Of a DNA stretch of 64,000 nucleotides, positions 52,673-62,306 are shown piece after piece (positions within the stretch are counted from its first letter, which is position 1; the number at the start of each line of letters is the position of its first letter). A program made the translations under genes and the position numbers. Source of the DNA: Sphingomonadaceae bacterium (GTDB lineage: Bacteria; Pseudomonadota; Alphaproteobacteria; Sphingomonadales; Sphingomonadaceae); assembly GCA_029268145.1 (NCBI GenBank), contig JAJUHA010000005.1, positions 1 to 64,000 of the forward strand. Reading direction: 5' to 3'. The notes beneath the pieces are model-generated. The model saw only the letters and a program-made list of their open reading frames with translations, was not told where the DNA came from and did not search any database.

Positions 52673-54112
52673 ATGCGCGAAGCGCTTCGCTTCTACATCG
52701 ACGGCGCGTGGGTGGATCCGGCGCCGGGCTGGCAGCCCCTCGAGGTGATCAACCCGGCGACCGAGGAGCCGATGGGCCGGATCGCGCTCGGCACGGCAGC
52801 CGACGTCGACCGCGCGGTTGCCGCCGCGCGCGACGCCTTCCCCGCCTTTGCCCGGACCAGCCGGGCCGAGCGGCTCGAGCTGCTCGGGGCCATCGCCGCC
52901 GAGTATCAGAAGCGCTACGCCGAGATCGCGGCCGTCATCACCGAGGAAATGGGCGCCCCGGCCTGGCTGGCCACGCAGGCGCAGGCCGCGCTCGGCATGG
53001 CCCATCTCCAGACCGCGATGGCCGTCCTCAGGGACTATCGCTTCGAGGAGGAGCGCGGCACCACCCTCCTCCTCCGCGAGCCCGTCGGGGTCTGCGGCTT
53101 CATCACGCCATGGAACTGGCCGATCAACCAGATCGCCTGCAAGGTCGCGCCCGCGCTCGCGACCGGCTGCACCATGGTGCTCAAGCCCTCCGAGGTGGCG
53201 CCGTTCAACGCCATCCTCTGGGCCGAGGTGCTGCACGCGGCCGGCGTGCCGAAGGGCGTGTTCAACCTGGTGAACGGCGATGGCCCGACGGTCGGCGCCG
53301 CGATCGCTGCCCACCCGCAGGTCGACATGGTGAGCTTCACCGGCTCGACGCGGGCGGGGATCGATGTGGCGGCGAGGGCGGCGCCCACGGTGAAGCGGGT
53401 CCACCAGGAGCTTGGCGGCAAGTCCCCCAACATCATCCTCCCCTCCGCAGACCTTGCCAGGGCCGTCGGGGCGGGTGTGCAGACCATGATGATGAATTCG
53501 GGGCAGAGCTGCAACGCGCCGAGCCGCATGTTCGTGCCGCGCGCGCGGATGGAGGAGGCGAAGGCCATTGCCAGGGCCGCAGCCGAGGGGATGACCGTGG
53601 GGGATCCCAATGGCAACAGCCAGCTCGGCCCGGTGGTCTCCAGGCCGCAGTTCGACAAGATCCAGCGCCTGATCGAGACCGGCATTGCCGAGGGCGCCAC
53701 GCTGGTGACGGGCGGGCCCGGCCGGCCCGAAGGCCTGGACCGCGGCTTCTATGTCAGGCCCACCGTCTTTGCCGACGTCACCAACGACATGACCATCGCC
53801 CGCGAGGAGATCTTTGGCCCGGTGCTGGCAATGCTCGCCTACGACAGCGTCGAGGACGCGATCGCGCAGGGCAATGACACGCCCTACGGGCTTGCCGCTT
53901 ATGTCCAGGGGCCCGAGGAGGAGGCGCGGGCGGTGGCGCGGCAGCTCCGGGCCGGGCAGGTCATCCTGAACGGTGCCGGCCCCGACTTCATGGCACCCTT
54001 CGGCGGCTACAAGCAGTCGGGGAATGGCCGGGAGTGGGGCGACCACGCCTTTGCCGAGTTCCTCGAGGTGAAGGCCGTGGTCGGCTGGAGCGTCGCCCAG
54101 GCGGCGGAATGA
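52673..54112 (+). CDS. NAD(P)-dependent aldehyde dehydrogenase
   Basis: 479 residues of the ALDH superfamily: PWNWPINQIACKVAPALATG, KPSEVAPFNA, FTGSTRAG, the catalytic Glu in HQELGGKSPN and catalytic Cys in NSGQSCNAPSRMFVP, and EEIFGPVLAM. Oxidises aldehydes to acids in the cytosol; the substrate is not predictable. Ribosome site GGAAGGAG. The next gene starts within its stop codon. Confidence 0.92.
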   Translation: MREALRFYIDGAWVDPAPGWQPLEVINPATEEPMGRIALGTAADVDRAVAAARDAFPAFARTSRAERLELLGAIAAEYQKRYAEIAAVITEEMGAPAWLATQAQAALGMAHLQTAMAVLRDYRFEEERGTTLLLREPVGVCGFITPWNWPINQIACKVAPALATGCTMVLKPSEVAPFNAILWAEVLHAAGVPKGVFNLVNGDGPTVGAAIAAHPQVDMVSFTGSTRAGIDVAARAAPTVKRVHQELGGKSPNIILPSADLARAVGAGVQTMMMNSGQSCNAPSRMFVPRARMEEAKAIARAAAEGMTVGDPNGNSQLGPVVSRPQFDKIQRLIETGIAEGATLVTGGPGRPEGLDRGFYVRPTVFADVTNDMTIAREEIFGPVLAMLAYDSVEDAIAQGNDTPYGLAAYVQGPEEEARAVARQLRAGQVILNGAGPDFMAPFGGYKQSGNGREWGDHAFAEFLEVKAVVGWSVAQAAE

Positions 54113-54960
54113 GCTGGCGCCGGGCTGCGGCCGGCGCAGCCCTGGTCCTGCTTCTTGCCGCGCTCCTGTGCGCAGGCCTCGGCTGGGTGGAGGCGACGCG
54201 GGCGCCGCGCCTCGTCGAGGCGCGCCTGCCCCTGCCCGGGCTGGCGCCGGGAACCCGGCTCTCGGTGCTGCTCTTGTCCGACATTCACGCCGGACCACCC
54301 GACATGCCGCCCGCGCGCCTCGAGCGCATCGTCGACCAGGCCAACGCCGCCGGCGCCGATCTCATCCTTCTCCTCGGCGACTATCACCGGTCCCAGCTGC
54401 TGCCCTGGCCGGGGCGCTACCGGCTGGAATCCTCGCTTGCACCGCTCGCCAGGCTCAAGGCGCCGCTCGGGGTCTTCGCCGTCAGGGGCAACCACGACAA
54501 TGTCTGGACCAACCGTATCATGGGCGCGGCCGGCAATCCGGTGCTGCTCGTCAACGCGAACCGGGACGTCGGCCCGCTGGTCGTCGCCGGCCTCGATTCG
54601 GCGCAGCACCAGTCCGATCTCGGCAAGGCCCTGGCGGGCATTCCGGACGGGCGCGCCGTGCTTCTCCTCGCCCATGAGCCCGAGCAGGGGGCGCACATGG
54701 AGGCGCCGCCGCGCCCGCTCCTGTTCGTCGCCGGGCACACCCATGGCGGCCAGATCCGCCCGCCCCTCCTCGGCAGCCTCGTCGACCGGGTCCGGCCGTT
54801 CCGCTGCCGGCGCGGCGCCTGCATCGACCGCGGCTGGACCCTGTTCGTCACCAGCGGAGTCGGCACCTCCCTGCTGCCGTTCCGCATCGGCGTGCCGCCG
54901 GAAATGGTGCTGCTGCGGCTCTACGCGCCGTCGGGAAGGAAGTCCGGCACCGAGAAATAG
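54109..54960 (+). CDS. Membrane-anchored metallophosphoesterase
   Basis: 283 residues. One N-terminal hydrophobic segment ([20 protein letters not shown]) is followed by a calcineurin-like phosphoesterase: [32 protein letters not shown] and AGHTHGGQ supply the two-metal ligands. Similar to YkuE/YaeI proteins, some of which cleave UDP-diacylglucosamine or lipid phosphodiesters. The ATG overlaps the aldehyde dehydrogenase stop (ATGA). The 3' end overlaps convergent cysK by 40 bases. Confidence 0.88.
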   Translation: MSWRRAAAGAALVLLLAALLCAGLGWVEATRAPRLVEARLPLPGLAPGTRLSVLLLSDIHAGPPDMPPARLERIVDQANAAGADLILLLGDYHRSQLLPWPGRYRLESSLAPLARLKAPLGVFAVRGNHDNVWTNRIMGAAGNPVLLVNANRDVGPLVVAGLDSAQHQSDLGKALAGIPDGRAVLLLAHEPEQGAHMEAPPRPLLFVAGHTHGGQIRPPLLGSLVDRVRPFRCRRGACIDRGWTLFVTSGVGTSLLPFRIGVPPEMVLLRLYAPSGRKSGTEK

Positions 54961-55841
54961 CGCTCGCCGGTGTCGTAGTTGAAGCCGAGGATCCGCGCGC
55001 CGGACAGATCGGGCAGCTTCTGGGCGATGGCAGCGAGCGTCGCACCCGACGAGATGCCGACCAGCATGCCCTCCTCCCGCGCGGCGCGGCGGGCCCAGTC
55101 CTTGGCGTCCTCGGGGGCCACCTGGATCACGCCGTCGAGCAGTTCGGTGTGGAGGTTGCCGGGAATGAACCCGGCGCCGATCCCCTGGATGGGGTGGGGC
55201 GCCGGCTGGCCGCCGCTGATGACCGGGGACAGCGTCGGCTCGACGGCGAACACCTGGAGCTTCGGCCAGACCTTCCGCAGCCGCTCGGCGCAGCCGCTGA
55301 TGTGCCCGCCGGTGCCGACACCCGTCACCAGGACGTCGATGGCTGCATCCGCGAAGTCGGCGAGGATCTCCTCCGCCGTGGTCCGGGCGTGGACCGCGAC
55401 ATTGGCGGGATTGTCGAACTGCTGCGGCATCCAGGCGCCGGGCGTCTGCTCGACGATGGCAAGCGCGCGGGCAATCGCGCCCTTCATGCCGGCCTCGCGC
55501 GGGGTGAGATCGAAGGTCGCGCCATAGGCCAGCATCAGCCGGCGCCGCTCGATCGACATGCTCTCCGGCATCACGAGGATGAGCCGATAGCCCTTGACCG
55601 CCGCGACCATCGCCAGCCCGATGCCCGTGTTCCCCGACGTCGGCTCGACGATGGTCCCGCCCGGCTTGAGCAGTCCGCGGGCTTCGGCATCCTCGACCAT
55701 GGCGAGCGCGATCCGGTCCTTGATCGAGCCGCCCGGATTGGCCCGCTCGGACTTCACCCACACTTCGGCCTCGGGGAACAGCCGCGACAGGCGGATGTGG
55801 GGGGTGTTGCCGATGGTCTCGAGGATGGAGCGGGCGCGCAT
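54921..55841 (-). CDS. cysK: Cysteine synthase (O-acetylserine sulfhydrylase)
   Basis: 306 residues of fold-type II PLP enzyme. PLP lysine in NPGGSIKDR (about residue 41), substrate loop [12 protein letters not shown], phosphate-binding [10 protein letters not shown], and ISSGATLAA. Makes cysteine from O-acetylserine and sulfide. Length and motifs fit CysK; CysM or cystathionine beta-synthase-like use is less likely. Convergent with the phosphoesterase. Confidence 0.94.
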   Translation of the reverse strand: MRARSILETIGNTPHIRLSRLFPEAEVWVKSERANPGGSIKDRIALAMVEDAEARGLLKPGGTIVEPTSGNTGIGLAMVAAVKGYRLILVMPESMSIERRRLMLAYGATFDLTPREAGMKGAIARALAIVEQTPGAWMPQQFDNPANVAVHARTTAEEILADFADAAIDVLVTGVGTGGHISGCAERLRKVWPKLQVFAVEPTLSPVISGGQPAPHPIQGIGAGFIPGNLHTELLDGVIQVAPEDAKDWARRAAREEGMLVGISSGATLAAIAQKLPDLSGARILGFNYDTGERYFSVPDFLPDGA

Positions 55842-55851
55842 GCCAGCTTCC

Positions 55852-57099
55852 TTAGCGGCGTGCGGCCTTCAGGTCATCGGGAATGTCGAGCCTGTTGGCG
55901 CGGGCCAGCGCCGGGAACAGCCGGACCCAGAGCAGCGTGACGGCAAGGGCGAGGACGCCGCCGATGACGGTCGCCTGCACGGCGCCGAGGAGCGCCGCGA
56001 AGGTGCCCGCCCGGAACTCGCCCAGCTCGTTCGAGGCGCTGATGAAGACGAGGGACACGGCAGACACCCGCCCGCGCATGGCATCCGGCGTGTGGAGCTG
56101 GATGAGCGAGGCGCGCACATAGACCGAGACCATGTCGGCAGCGCCGAGCACTGCGAGCGCTGCCACCGCCACCTCGAGATTGGGGGCAAGCCCGAAGACC
56201 ACCGTCGCGACGGCGAAGATGCCGACGGCAACGAACATCTTTCTCCCGACGCCTGTGCGCAGCGGAAAGCGGGTCAGCGCCAGCGCGACGAGGCCGGCGC
56301 CGATGGCGGGAGCAGCGCGCATCAGCCCGAGCCCGTCGGCGCCGACCTCGAGGATGTCGCGGGCGTAGATGGGGAGCATGGCGGTCGCGCCGGCGAGGAT
56401 GACGGCGGCAAGGTCGAGGCTGATGGCGCCGAGGACGATCGGGTTGGAGCGGACGTAGCGGAGGCCCTCGCCGATCGAGGCGCGGCCCGCGGCCATCTGG
56501 TCCACCGGCGGGATGAGGAACAGCGCGACGAGCGAGGCGACGAGCAGCAGGGCGGCGGCGAGATAGGGGAGGGGGGCTGCCGCATCGTAGAGGAGCCCGC
56601 CCGCGAGCGGCCCGAGCACGGCGCCCGACTGGAATCCCATCGAGGACCAGGCAATCGCCGTGGGCAGCACCGAGGCGGGCACGAGATTGGGGGCAAGCGC
56701 CGTCATCGACGGGCCGGCGAAGGCCCGCGCCGCCCCGAGCGTCGCGGCCACGGCGAAGAGCGGCCACAGCGGCGGCGCTTCCATCCGCGCGAGCAGCAGG
56801 AGGGCGAGCGCACAGCCGATCTCGGCGGCGATCGCGAAGCGCGCGATCCAGCGCCGGTCGAACCGGTCGGCGAGCTGGCCGACGAGGAGGGTGAGCCCGA
56901 CGATGGGCAGGAACTGGGCCAGCCCCACCATGCCGAGCAGGAAGGCCGCCTCGGCAACCGGCATCGTCCGCCGGGCGAGGTCATAGACCTGCCAGCCGAT
57001 GACGATGACCATCATCATCTGCGCGAGCGTTGCGCACAGCCGGGCCACGAAGAAGGCCCGCCAGGCCGGGTAGCCGAAGGGCGAGGACGGCTCCGTCAC
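55852..57099 (-). CDS. MFS exporter, EntS-like
   Basis: 415 residues with about 12 hydrophobic segments and the motif [14 protein letters not shown] between helices 2 and 3. Layout and length fit the EntS/DHA3-type major facilitator exporters of small molecules. No neighbour indicates the substrate. Its stop is ten bases from the cysK start, on the same strand, so transcription into cysK is likely. Confidence 0.85.
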   Translation of the reverse strand: MTEPSSPFGYPAWRAFFVARLCATLAQMMMVIVIGWQVYDLARRTMPVAEAAFLLGMVGLAQFLPIVGLTLLVGQLADRFDRRWIARFAIAAEIGCALALLLLARMEAPPLWPLFAVAATLGAARAFAGPSMTALAPNLVPASVLPTAIAWSSMGFQSGAVLGPLAGGLLYDAAAPLPYLAAALLLVASLVALFLIPPVDQMAAGRASIGEGLRYVRSNPIVLGAISLDLAAVILAGATAMLPIYARDILEVGADGLGLMRAAPAIGAGLVALALTRFPLRTGVGRKMFVAVGIFAVATVVFGLAPNLEVAVAALAVLGAADMVSVYVRASLIQLHTPDAMRGRVSAVSLVFISASNELGEFRAGTFAALLGAVQATVIGGVLALAVTLLWVRLFPALARANRLDIPDDLKAARR

Positions 57100-57142
57100 G
57101 GGGCTGGCGCGGGCGCCGGCGCGCCGGAGCGGACCGGCCGGA

Positions 57143-57481
57143 TCAGCTGCCCTTGCCGGGCGCGGGCGAGAAGAACTGGTCGAACTTGCCGTCCTTGCCC
57201 TTCCAGTCGTCGGCGTCGGCCGGAGTCTCGCCCTTGACCGTGATGTTGGGCCATTCGGCGCTGTACTTGGCGTTGAGCTCGATCCACTTCTCGAGGCCGG
57301 GCTCGGTGTCGGGCACGATCGCCTCGGCCGGGCATTCCGGCTCGCAAACGCCGCAGTCGATGCACTCGTTGGGGTTGATGACCAGCATCGACTCGCCTTC
57401 GTAGAAGCAGTCGACCGGGCAGACCTCCACGCAATCCATGTACTTGCAGCGGATGCACGCTTCGGTCACGACATAGGCCAT
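57143..57481 (-). CDS. fdxA: Seven-iron ferredoxin FdxA
   Basis: 112 residues. Cysteine sets [17 protein letters not shown] and [12 protein letters not shown] give one [3Fe-4S] and one [4Fe-4S] cluster, as in Azotobacter-type ferredoxins, followed by the alphaproteobacterial C-terminal extension ([18 protein letters not shown]). Small cytosolic electron carrier. Confidence 0.95.
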   Translation of the reverse strand: MAYVVTEACIRCKYMDCVEVCPVDCFYEGESMLVINPNECIDCGVCEPECPAEAIVPDTEPGLEKWIELNAKYSAEWPNITVKGETPADADDWKGKDGKFDQFFSPAPGKGS

Positions 57482-57514
57482 CGGGACAACCCCTTGTTGC
57501 GGAGAGCTGGCGCC

Positions 57515-57544
57515 CCGCTAGCCAAGCGGTGCCCGTGCCGTCAA
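57515..57544 (-). promoter_or_regulatory. fdxA promoter
   Basis: Minus strand TTGACG (57544-57539), 18-base spacer, TAGCGG (57520-57515), with a leader of about 27 bases. Confidence 0.5.
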
Positions 57545-57566
57545 CGCCCCCATTCTTGCGACGCCC

Positions 57567-57866
57567 CTAGGCAGCCTTCAGCGCCGGTGACGCGGTTTCG
57601 CCGGCCAGCAGGGTGTAGAGCTGGCGCGCGTCCTCGAACGGCCCGCGCCGGTCGGCGAGCGCCTCGACCCGGACGGCGATCACCCGGTCCCCGCGCGGGA
57701 AGGCCAGCACATTTCCGGGCCGGACCCGGGCACAGCTGCGGTCGATCACCCGGCCGTCGAGCCGCAGGCGCCGGCTCTCGCACAGGGCCTGGGCATCGCT
57801 CCGGCTTGGCGCGAGCCGCGCGAACCAGAGCCACTTGTCGAGACGCAGACCGGGACCATGGACCAA
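57567..57866 (-). CDS. S4-domain RNA-binding protein (HslR-like)
   Basis: 99 residues from a TTG three bases after the helicase stop; no ATG or GTG exists in frame. S4 fold: LRLDKWLWFARLAPSRSDAQ, then RLRLDGRV and RVRPGNVLAF. Related to HslR (Hsp15), which frees blocked 50S subunits. The pairing with the upstream SUV3-like helicase is common in alphaproteobacteria and suggests shared RNA work. Confidence 0.83.
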   Translation of the reverse strand: MVHGPGLRLDKWLWFARLAPSRSDAQALCESRRLRLDGRVIDRSCARVRPGNVLAFPRGDRVIAVRVEALADRRGPFEDARQLYTLLAGETASPALKAA

Positions 57867-57869
57867 TGC

Positions 57870-60395
57870 TCAGCCTCCCATCAGATCCTGAAGTGCGGAG
57901 AAGTGCGGAGATGCCTCGACCGGCGCTGCGCTGCGCGGCTTCCGGCGGGCGGCGAAGGCGTAGCGGCCCTCCCCGCGCGCCGTGCGGAAGCCGAGCGCCC
58001 GCATCAGCCGCGCGAACTGGGGCGCGGAGAGGCCGAGCGCGCTGGCGAGCGCGGGATCGGGCCGGATGCCGGCGCTTCCGGCGCGTTCGGCAAGCCGTTG
58101 GGCGTGCACGGCGCGGGCGGTCCGGTCGACCATGTCGACCCGGACGGCAAGGCCGGCGACCGCCCAGTAGCCGGCGACGGCGAGGAAGCCCGGCGGCGCT
58201 GCCGGGTCGATCGGGATGGCCACCCGCCCGGGCTGTGGCGGCGGCGGCATCTGGGCGATGCGCCCGTGCACGCCCCACAGCGCGAGGCGCCAGCGGGTCG
58301 CCTCCGGCTTCAGGATTCCGCCGACATGGACATGCACCACGCCGATGCGCACCCCGGCCGCGCGCAGCAGCCTGCGGTCACCCGGGCCGAGCGCGGCCAG
58401 GAGATCCTCGACCGACGCCCTGGGCAGGATGCCCATGGTCTCGATCAGCTGGCGCACGAGGCCCCGGGCTGCCGGCGAAAGCCGGTCGGCGCTCGCTTCC
58501 AGCCGCAGAAGCGGGGCGAGATGCCGCTCGAGCGCGCCTGCGAACCAGGCCTGCAGCCGGGCCTCGACCGCGGCGCGGTCCTGCGCAGCAAGCGCGTCGA
58601 GGCTGCGATCAAGCTCGATCCGGGGGAGAAGGGCGGTCCGGCCCCGCCGGAGTGCGGCCACGCGCGCGCCCTGCCAGAGGAGCCGGGGGGGCATGGCACC
58701 GTCGAAGCCGAGCGCGAACGCCTCGTCGGGGGCTGCCCTGAGCGCTGCCGCCCGGCGCGTCAGCTCGCGGGCGAGCCGCCGCTCGGCTGCGGCAAGAAGG
58801 CGCCGCTTCTCGCCGGCCCGCGCGGCCGGGTCGGGCGCGAAGGCAAAGCCGGTCAGCTTGCCGATGACGACCCCGTCCACCACCACGGCCCCGTCGGGGT
58901 CGACCGAGACCGCGAGATCGGGGTCGCGGAGCTTCAGGTCGCGGATGAGGACCGCCGTGCGCCGGTCGACGAAGCGCTGGGTGAGCCGCTGGTGGAGCGC
59001 ATCGGAGAGCTTGTCCTCGATCGCCCGCGCCCGCCCGGCCCAGTCCTCGGAATCGGCGAGCCAGCCCGGGCGATGGGCGATGTAGGTCCAGGTGCGCGCG
59101 GCCGCGATCCGGTCGGACAGGGTCGCGATGTCGCCCGACACATTGTCGAGCACGGCAAGCTCCGAGCGCACCCACTCGCCTGGCAGCAGGCCATTGCCTT
59201 CGCTCAGGTGGCGGAAGATCCGCCCGACCAGGCGGGCATGGCGCTCGGCCCCGGTCTTGCGATAGTCGGGAAGCCCGCAGGCGGCCCACAGGCGCATCAG
59301 CCGGTCGCGCCCCTGGGCGCGCTCCATGACCCAGGGTTCGCCGGCCAGGCGCTTCAGCACGGCCACGTCGATCGCGTCGTCGCCGCGGACCAGCTCGTGG
59401 CTGGAGGGGCGCGCGTCGAGGCTCATGATGAGCCGGTGCAGCGATCCGAAGTCCAGCCGGGCGTTGCGCCAGTAGAGGCCCCGGAGCGGCGGGAAGACAT
59501 GGTTCTCGATGGCCTCGATTTCGCCCGCCTCGAGCAGGAGCGGCCGGTCCCCGTCCTCGCCGGTGCCCAGCTGGACGGTGCCGAAGCTGCCGTCCTTCTG
59601 GTGCCGGCCGGCCCGGCCGGCAATCTGGGCAAGCTCGCTCGTGCGCAGCCGGCGATGCCGCCGTCCGTCGAACTTGGCGAGGCCGGCGAAGGCGACATGG
59701 GCGATGTCCATGTTGAGCCCCATGCCGATCGCGTCGGTCGCGACGAGATAGTCGACCTCGCCCGACTGGTAGAGCGCGACCTGGGCGTTGCGGGTGCGCG
59801 GCGAAAGCCCGCCCATCACCACCGCGGCACCCCCCTTGTGGCGCCGCAGCATCTCGGCCAGCGCATAGACCTCCTCGGCCGAGAAGGCGACGACGGCCGA
59901 GCGCGGCGGCAGCCGCGACAGCTTGCGCGGGGCGACATGGCCGAGCCGCGACAGGCGCGGCCGGGTGCGGATGTCGGCATCCGGCAGCAGCCGGCGGATG
60001 AGCGGGCGGAGCGTCTCGGCGCCGAGGATGAGCGTTTCCGACGTGCCGCGCATGTGCAGCATGGCGTTGGTGAAGACATGGCCGCGCTCGGGGTCCGCCC
60101 CCATCTGGCCCTCGTCGATCGCGACGAAGGGGAAGGCCCGGTCGGTCGGGAGGCTTTCGGCCGTGCAGAGGAAGTAGCGGGCGCCTTCCGGCACGATCCG
60201 CTCCTCGCCGGTCAGGAGGGCCACCTGCGCCTTGCCCTTGAGCGCCACGACCCGGTCATAGACCTCGCGCGCCAGCAGCCGGAGCGGGAAGCCCATGACT
60301 CCGCCCGAATGGGCGCACATGCGCTCGACGGCGAAATGGGTCTTGCCGGTGTTGGTGGGCCCTAGGATCGCGGTCAGCTGGGCCGAAAGCGTCAC
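57870..60395 (-). CDS. SUV3-like superfamily 2 RNA/DNA helicase
   Basis: 841 residues from a GTG; a longer open frame has no similarity. Motif I LGPTNTGKTH (11-20), motif II AIDEGQ (92-97), SPRTRNAQVALYQSG and ATDAIGMGLNMDI, motif VI QIAGRAGRHQKDG. The core resembles SUV3, the mitochondrial degradosome helicase, with an alphaproteobacterial C-terminal extension of about 400 residues rich in Arg/Ala. Probably an RNA helicase; co-transcribed with the S4 protein. Confidence 0.9.
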   Translation of the reverse strand: MTLSAQLTAILGPTNTGKTHFAVERMCAHSGGVMGFPLRLLAREVYDRVVALKGKAQVALLTGEERIVPEGARYFLCTAESLPTDRAFPFVAIDEGQMGADPERGHVFTNAMLHMRGTSETLILGAETLRPLIRRLLPDADIRTRPRLSRLGHVAPRKLSRLPPRSAVVAFSAEEVYALAEMLRRHKGGAAVVMGGLSPRTRNAQVALYQSGEVDYLVATDAIGMGLNMDIAHVAFAGLAKFDGRRHRRLRTSELAQIAGRAGRHQKDGSFGTVQLGTGEDGDRPLLLEAGEIEAIENHVFPPLRGLYWRNARLDFGSLHRLIMSLDARPSSHELVRGDDAIDVAVLKRLAGEPWVMERAQGRDRLMRLWAACGLPDYRKTGAERHARLVGRIFRHLSEGNGLLPGEWVRSELAVLDNVSGDIATLSDRIAAARTWTYIAHRPGWLADSEDWAGRARAIEDKLSDALHQRLTQRFVDRRTAVLIRDLKLRDPDLAVSVDPDGAVVVDGVVIGKLTGFAFAPDPAARAGEKRRLLAAAERRLARELTRRAAALRAAPDEAFALGFDGAMPPRLLWQGARVAALRRGRTALLPRIELDRSLDALAAQDRAAVEARLQAWFAGALERHLAPLLRLEASADRLSPAARGLVRQLIETMGILPRASVEDLLAALGPGDRRLLRAAGVRIGVVHVHVGGILKPEATRWRLALWGVHGRIAQMPPPPQPGRVAIPIDPAAPPGFLAVAGYWAVAGLAVRVDMVDRTARAVHAQRLAERAGSAGIRPDPALASALGLSAPQFARLMRALGFRTARGEGRYAFAARRKPRSAAPVEASPHFSALQDLMGG

Positions 60396-60851
60396 GCCAG
60401 TCTCCGGCCTTGCGCGCTGCAGGAGGGCTGGTGGATGGCCCGGTCCGTGGCCCCCGCCGGACGGCTCACCGCTCCGCTTGCGAACCTGGTGCGAATTGCG
60501 CCCTCCAGATCGTCCGATGCCGAGATATGGTGTCACCAAGACACGCGCAACGCAAGCCATGGTTTGATGACAGGCTCGCGACCGGCGCACTCCTGCCCAC
60601 TCGCTTCGTCGTGTCGAGCGGGCATCCCGTCGCAGGCACCGCGTCTGCCCGCACCCTGCCAATTGACCGCCATCCTCGCCTGAATCATGTGTCTGCGCAT
60701 CGGGTTAGCAGGGATCCGACGGGACCGGGTGGCGCGATCATGGAGGGGATGGCATCCAGCGGGTCGGGCGTCGGCATGGCAAGCCGAGGGGGCCCGCGGC
60801 CGTGACTGGCCCCATGGCCGGCCCGCATCCTCAGCCTCTCCGGGGCGCGCG
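60396..60851. other. Intergenic region between helicase and peptidase
   Basis: No convincing gene is seen in 456 bases. The peptidase reading frame is open back to 60687, but the translated part lacks the look of a protein. TTGACC at 60663-60668 has no clear -10. Divergent promoters for both flanking genes are expected here but not identified. Confidence 0.5.
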
Positions 60852-62306
60852 GTGACCGCGGCGACGCTTGCCGGCACGCTGCGCGCGCCCGCGGGCCGCG
60901 TCTCCTGGTCGCCTGCGCGCCCGCTTCCGCGCCCCCGCTGGCGCCGGCCGCCGAGCGCGCTCGACCTGGTCGTCGATCTCGGAGACAGCATCGGTTCCCG
61001 GCAGTGGTGGCAGGGCGCGGCGACGCTGGCCCTGCTCTCGGGTGCCGCGATCGCGATCGGGCTCGCGCCGCCCCGGCTGGTCGAAGGCGGCGGCGAGCGG
61101 CTCACGCCGGCCATCGTCGATGCCCGGCTCCCGGCCCGGATCGGCGCCCTTTCCGGCGGGAGCCGCCACGGCCAGGCGGTGCCGCCGGGGCCGGCCGCGG
61201 TCCGGCTTTCCGAGATTCCCGAGCGGCCGCGGATCGAGCTCGTCGCCAGCGTCGGCGCCGGTGGCAGCCTGCAGGCCGCGCTGCGGCGCGCGGGCGTCGG
61301 GCGCGACGATCTCGAGGCCATCCTTCGCCTCGCGCGCGAAGCGGGCGCGCCGGCCAGCCTCAGGCCCGGCACCGACCTCCAGCTCGTGCTGGGCCGGCGC
61401 GAGAGCCGCAGCGTGCCGCGGCCGGTCGAAAGCCTCGCCTTTCGCGCGGCCTTCGATCTTCGCCTGGGCTTCGCGCGCGGGGCCGACGGGCTCAGGGTCG
61501 AGCGGATCCCCATCCGCGTCGACGCAACACCGCTGCGCGTGACTGGCGAGGTCGGCCGGTCGCTCCATGCCTCGCTGCGGGCCGCCGGCGTTCCCGGGCC
61601 GGTCATCGCCGACTATGTGCGCCAGCTCGGCCAGGTGGTCGACATCCAGCGCGGCGTGCGCGGCCGCGACCGGTTCGACCTCATCATCGCCCATCGGCAG
61701 GCGGAGACCGGCGAGCGCGAGTGGGGCCGGCTGCTCTACGCCGGCCTCGTCGACGGGGATCGCAGCGTCGCGCTGCTCCGCTTCGGGCCGAAGGGCGAGT
61801 TCTTCCGCGAGAATGGCGAGAGCGCGCGGCGCGGCCTCATCCGCACGCCGGTCGAGGGCGCGCGGCGCTCGTCCAACTTCGGCATGCGCTTCCATCCCAT
61901 CCTCGGCTATTCGCGCATGCACCGGGGAATCGACTTCGCCGCGCCGACGGGCACGCCGGTGCTCGCCTCGGCCGGCGGGCGCGTGGTGGCCGCCGGCTGG
62001 TCGGGCGGCTATGGCAATCTGGTCGCCGTGCAGCATGGCCGCAACATGGTGACCCGCTACGCCCATCTGTCGAGGATCAGCGTCAGGCTGGGCGAGACCG
62101 TGGCACAGGGCCAGCGCATCGGTGCGGTCGGGTCGACCGGCCTTTCGACCGGCCCGCACCTCCACTATGAGGTCTGGGTGGATGGCAAGCCGGTGAACCC
62201 GGCCCAGGCCCGTTACCTTTCGGGCCACCAGCTCCAGGGCGAGGAGCTCCGGCGGTTCCGCGCCGAGCTCGCGCGGCTCAGGCAGATCGCGAAGCCCGCG
62301 TCCTGA
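60852..62306 (+). CDS. M23 (LytM) family peptidase
   Basis: 484 residues from a GTG at 60852; an ATG at 60687 is possible, and the N-terminus is uncertain. One hydrophobic segment (WWQGAATLALLSGAAIAIGL) anchors it in the inner membrane with a periplasmic body. A LysM/OapA-like region (about 130-180) precedes the LytM domain with the zinc ligands in RMHRGIDFAAPTGTPV and PHLHYEVWVDG, and SSNFGMRFHPILGYSR. Cuts peptidoglycan cross-links or activates amidases. The 3' end overlaps the convergent permease by 29 bases. Confidence 0.88.
   Translation: MTAATLAGTLRAPAGRVSWSPARPLPRPRWRRPPSALDLVVDLGDSIGSRQWWQGAATLALLSGAAIAIGLAPPRLVEGGGERLTPAIVDARLPARIGALSGGSRHGQAVPPGPAAVRLSEIPERPRIELVASVGAGGSLQAALRRAGVGRDDLEAILRLAREAGAPASLRPGTDLQLVLGRRESRSVPRPVESLAFRAAFDLRLGFARGADGLRVERIPIRVDATPLRVTGEVGRSLHASLRAAGVPGPVIADYVRQLGQVVDIQRGVRGRDRFDLIIAHRQAETGEREWGRLLYAGLVDGDRSVALLRFGPKGEFFRENGESARRGLIRTPVEGARRSSNFGMRFHPILGYSRMHRGIDFAAPTGTPVLASAGGRVVAAGWSGGYGNLVAVQHGRNMVTRYAHLSRISVRLGETVAQGQRIGAVGSTGLSTGPHLHYEVWVDGKPVNPAQARYLSGHQLQGEELRRFRAELARLRQIAKPAS

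Noticed and set aside
60687-60851. N-terminal extension of the LytM peptidase to the ATG at 60687
   Set aside because: The extra 55 residues are Arg/Trp/Gly-rich and unlike a signal or family sequence; kept only as an alternative start.
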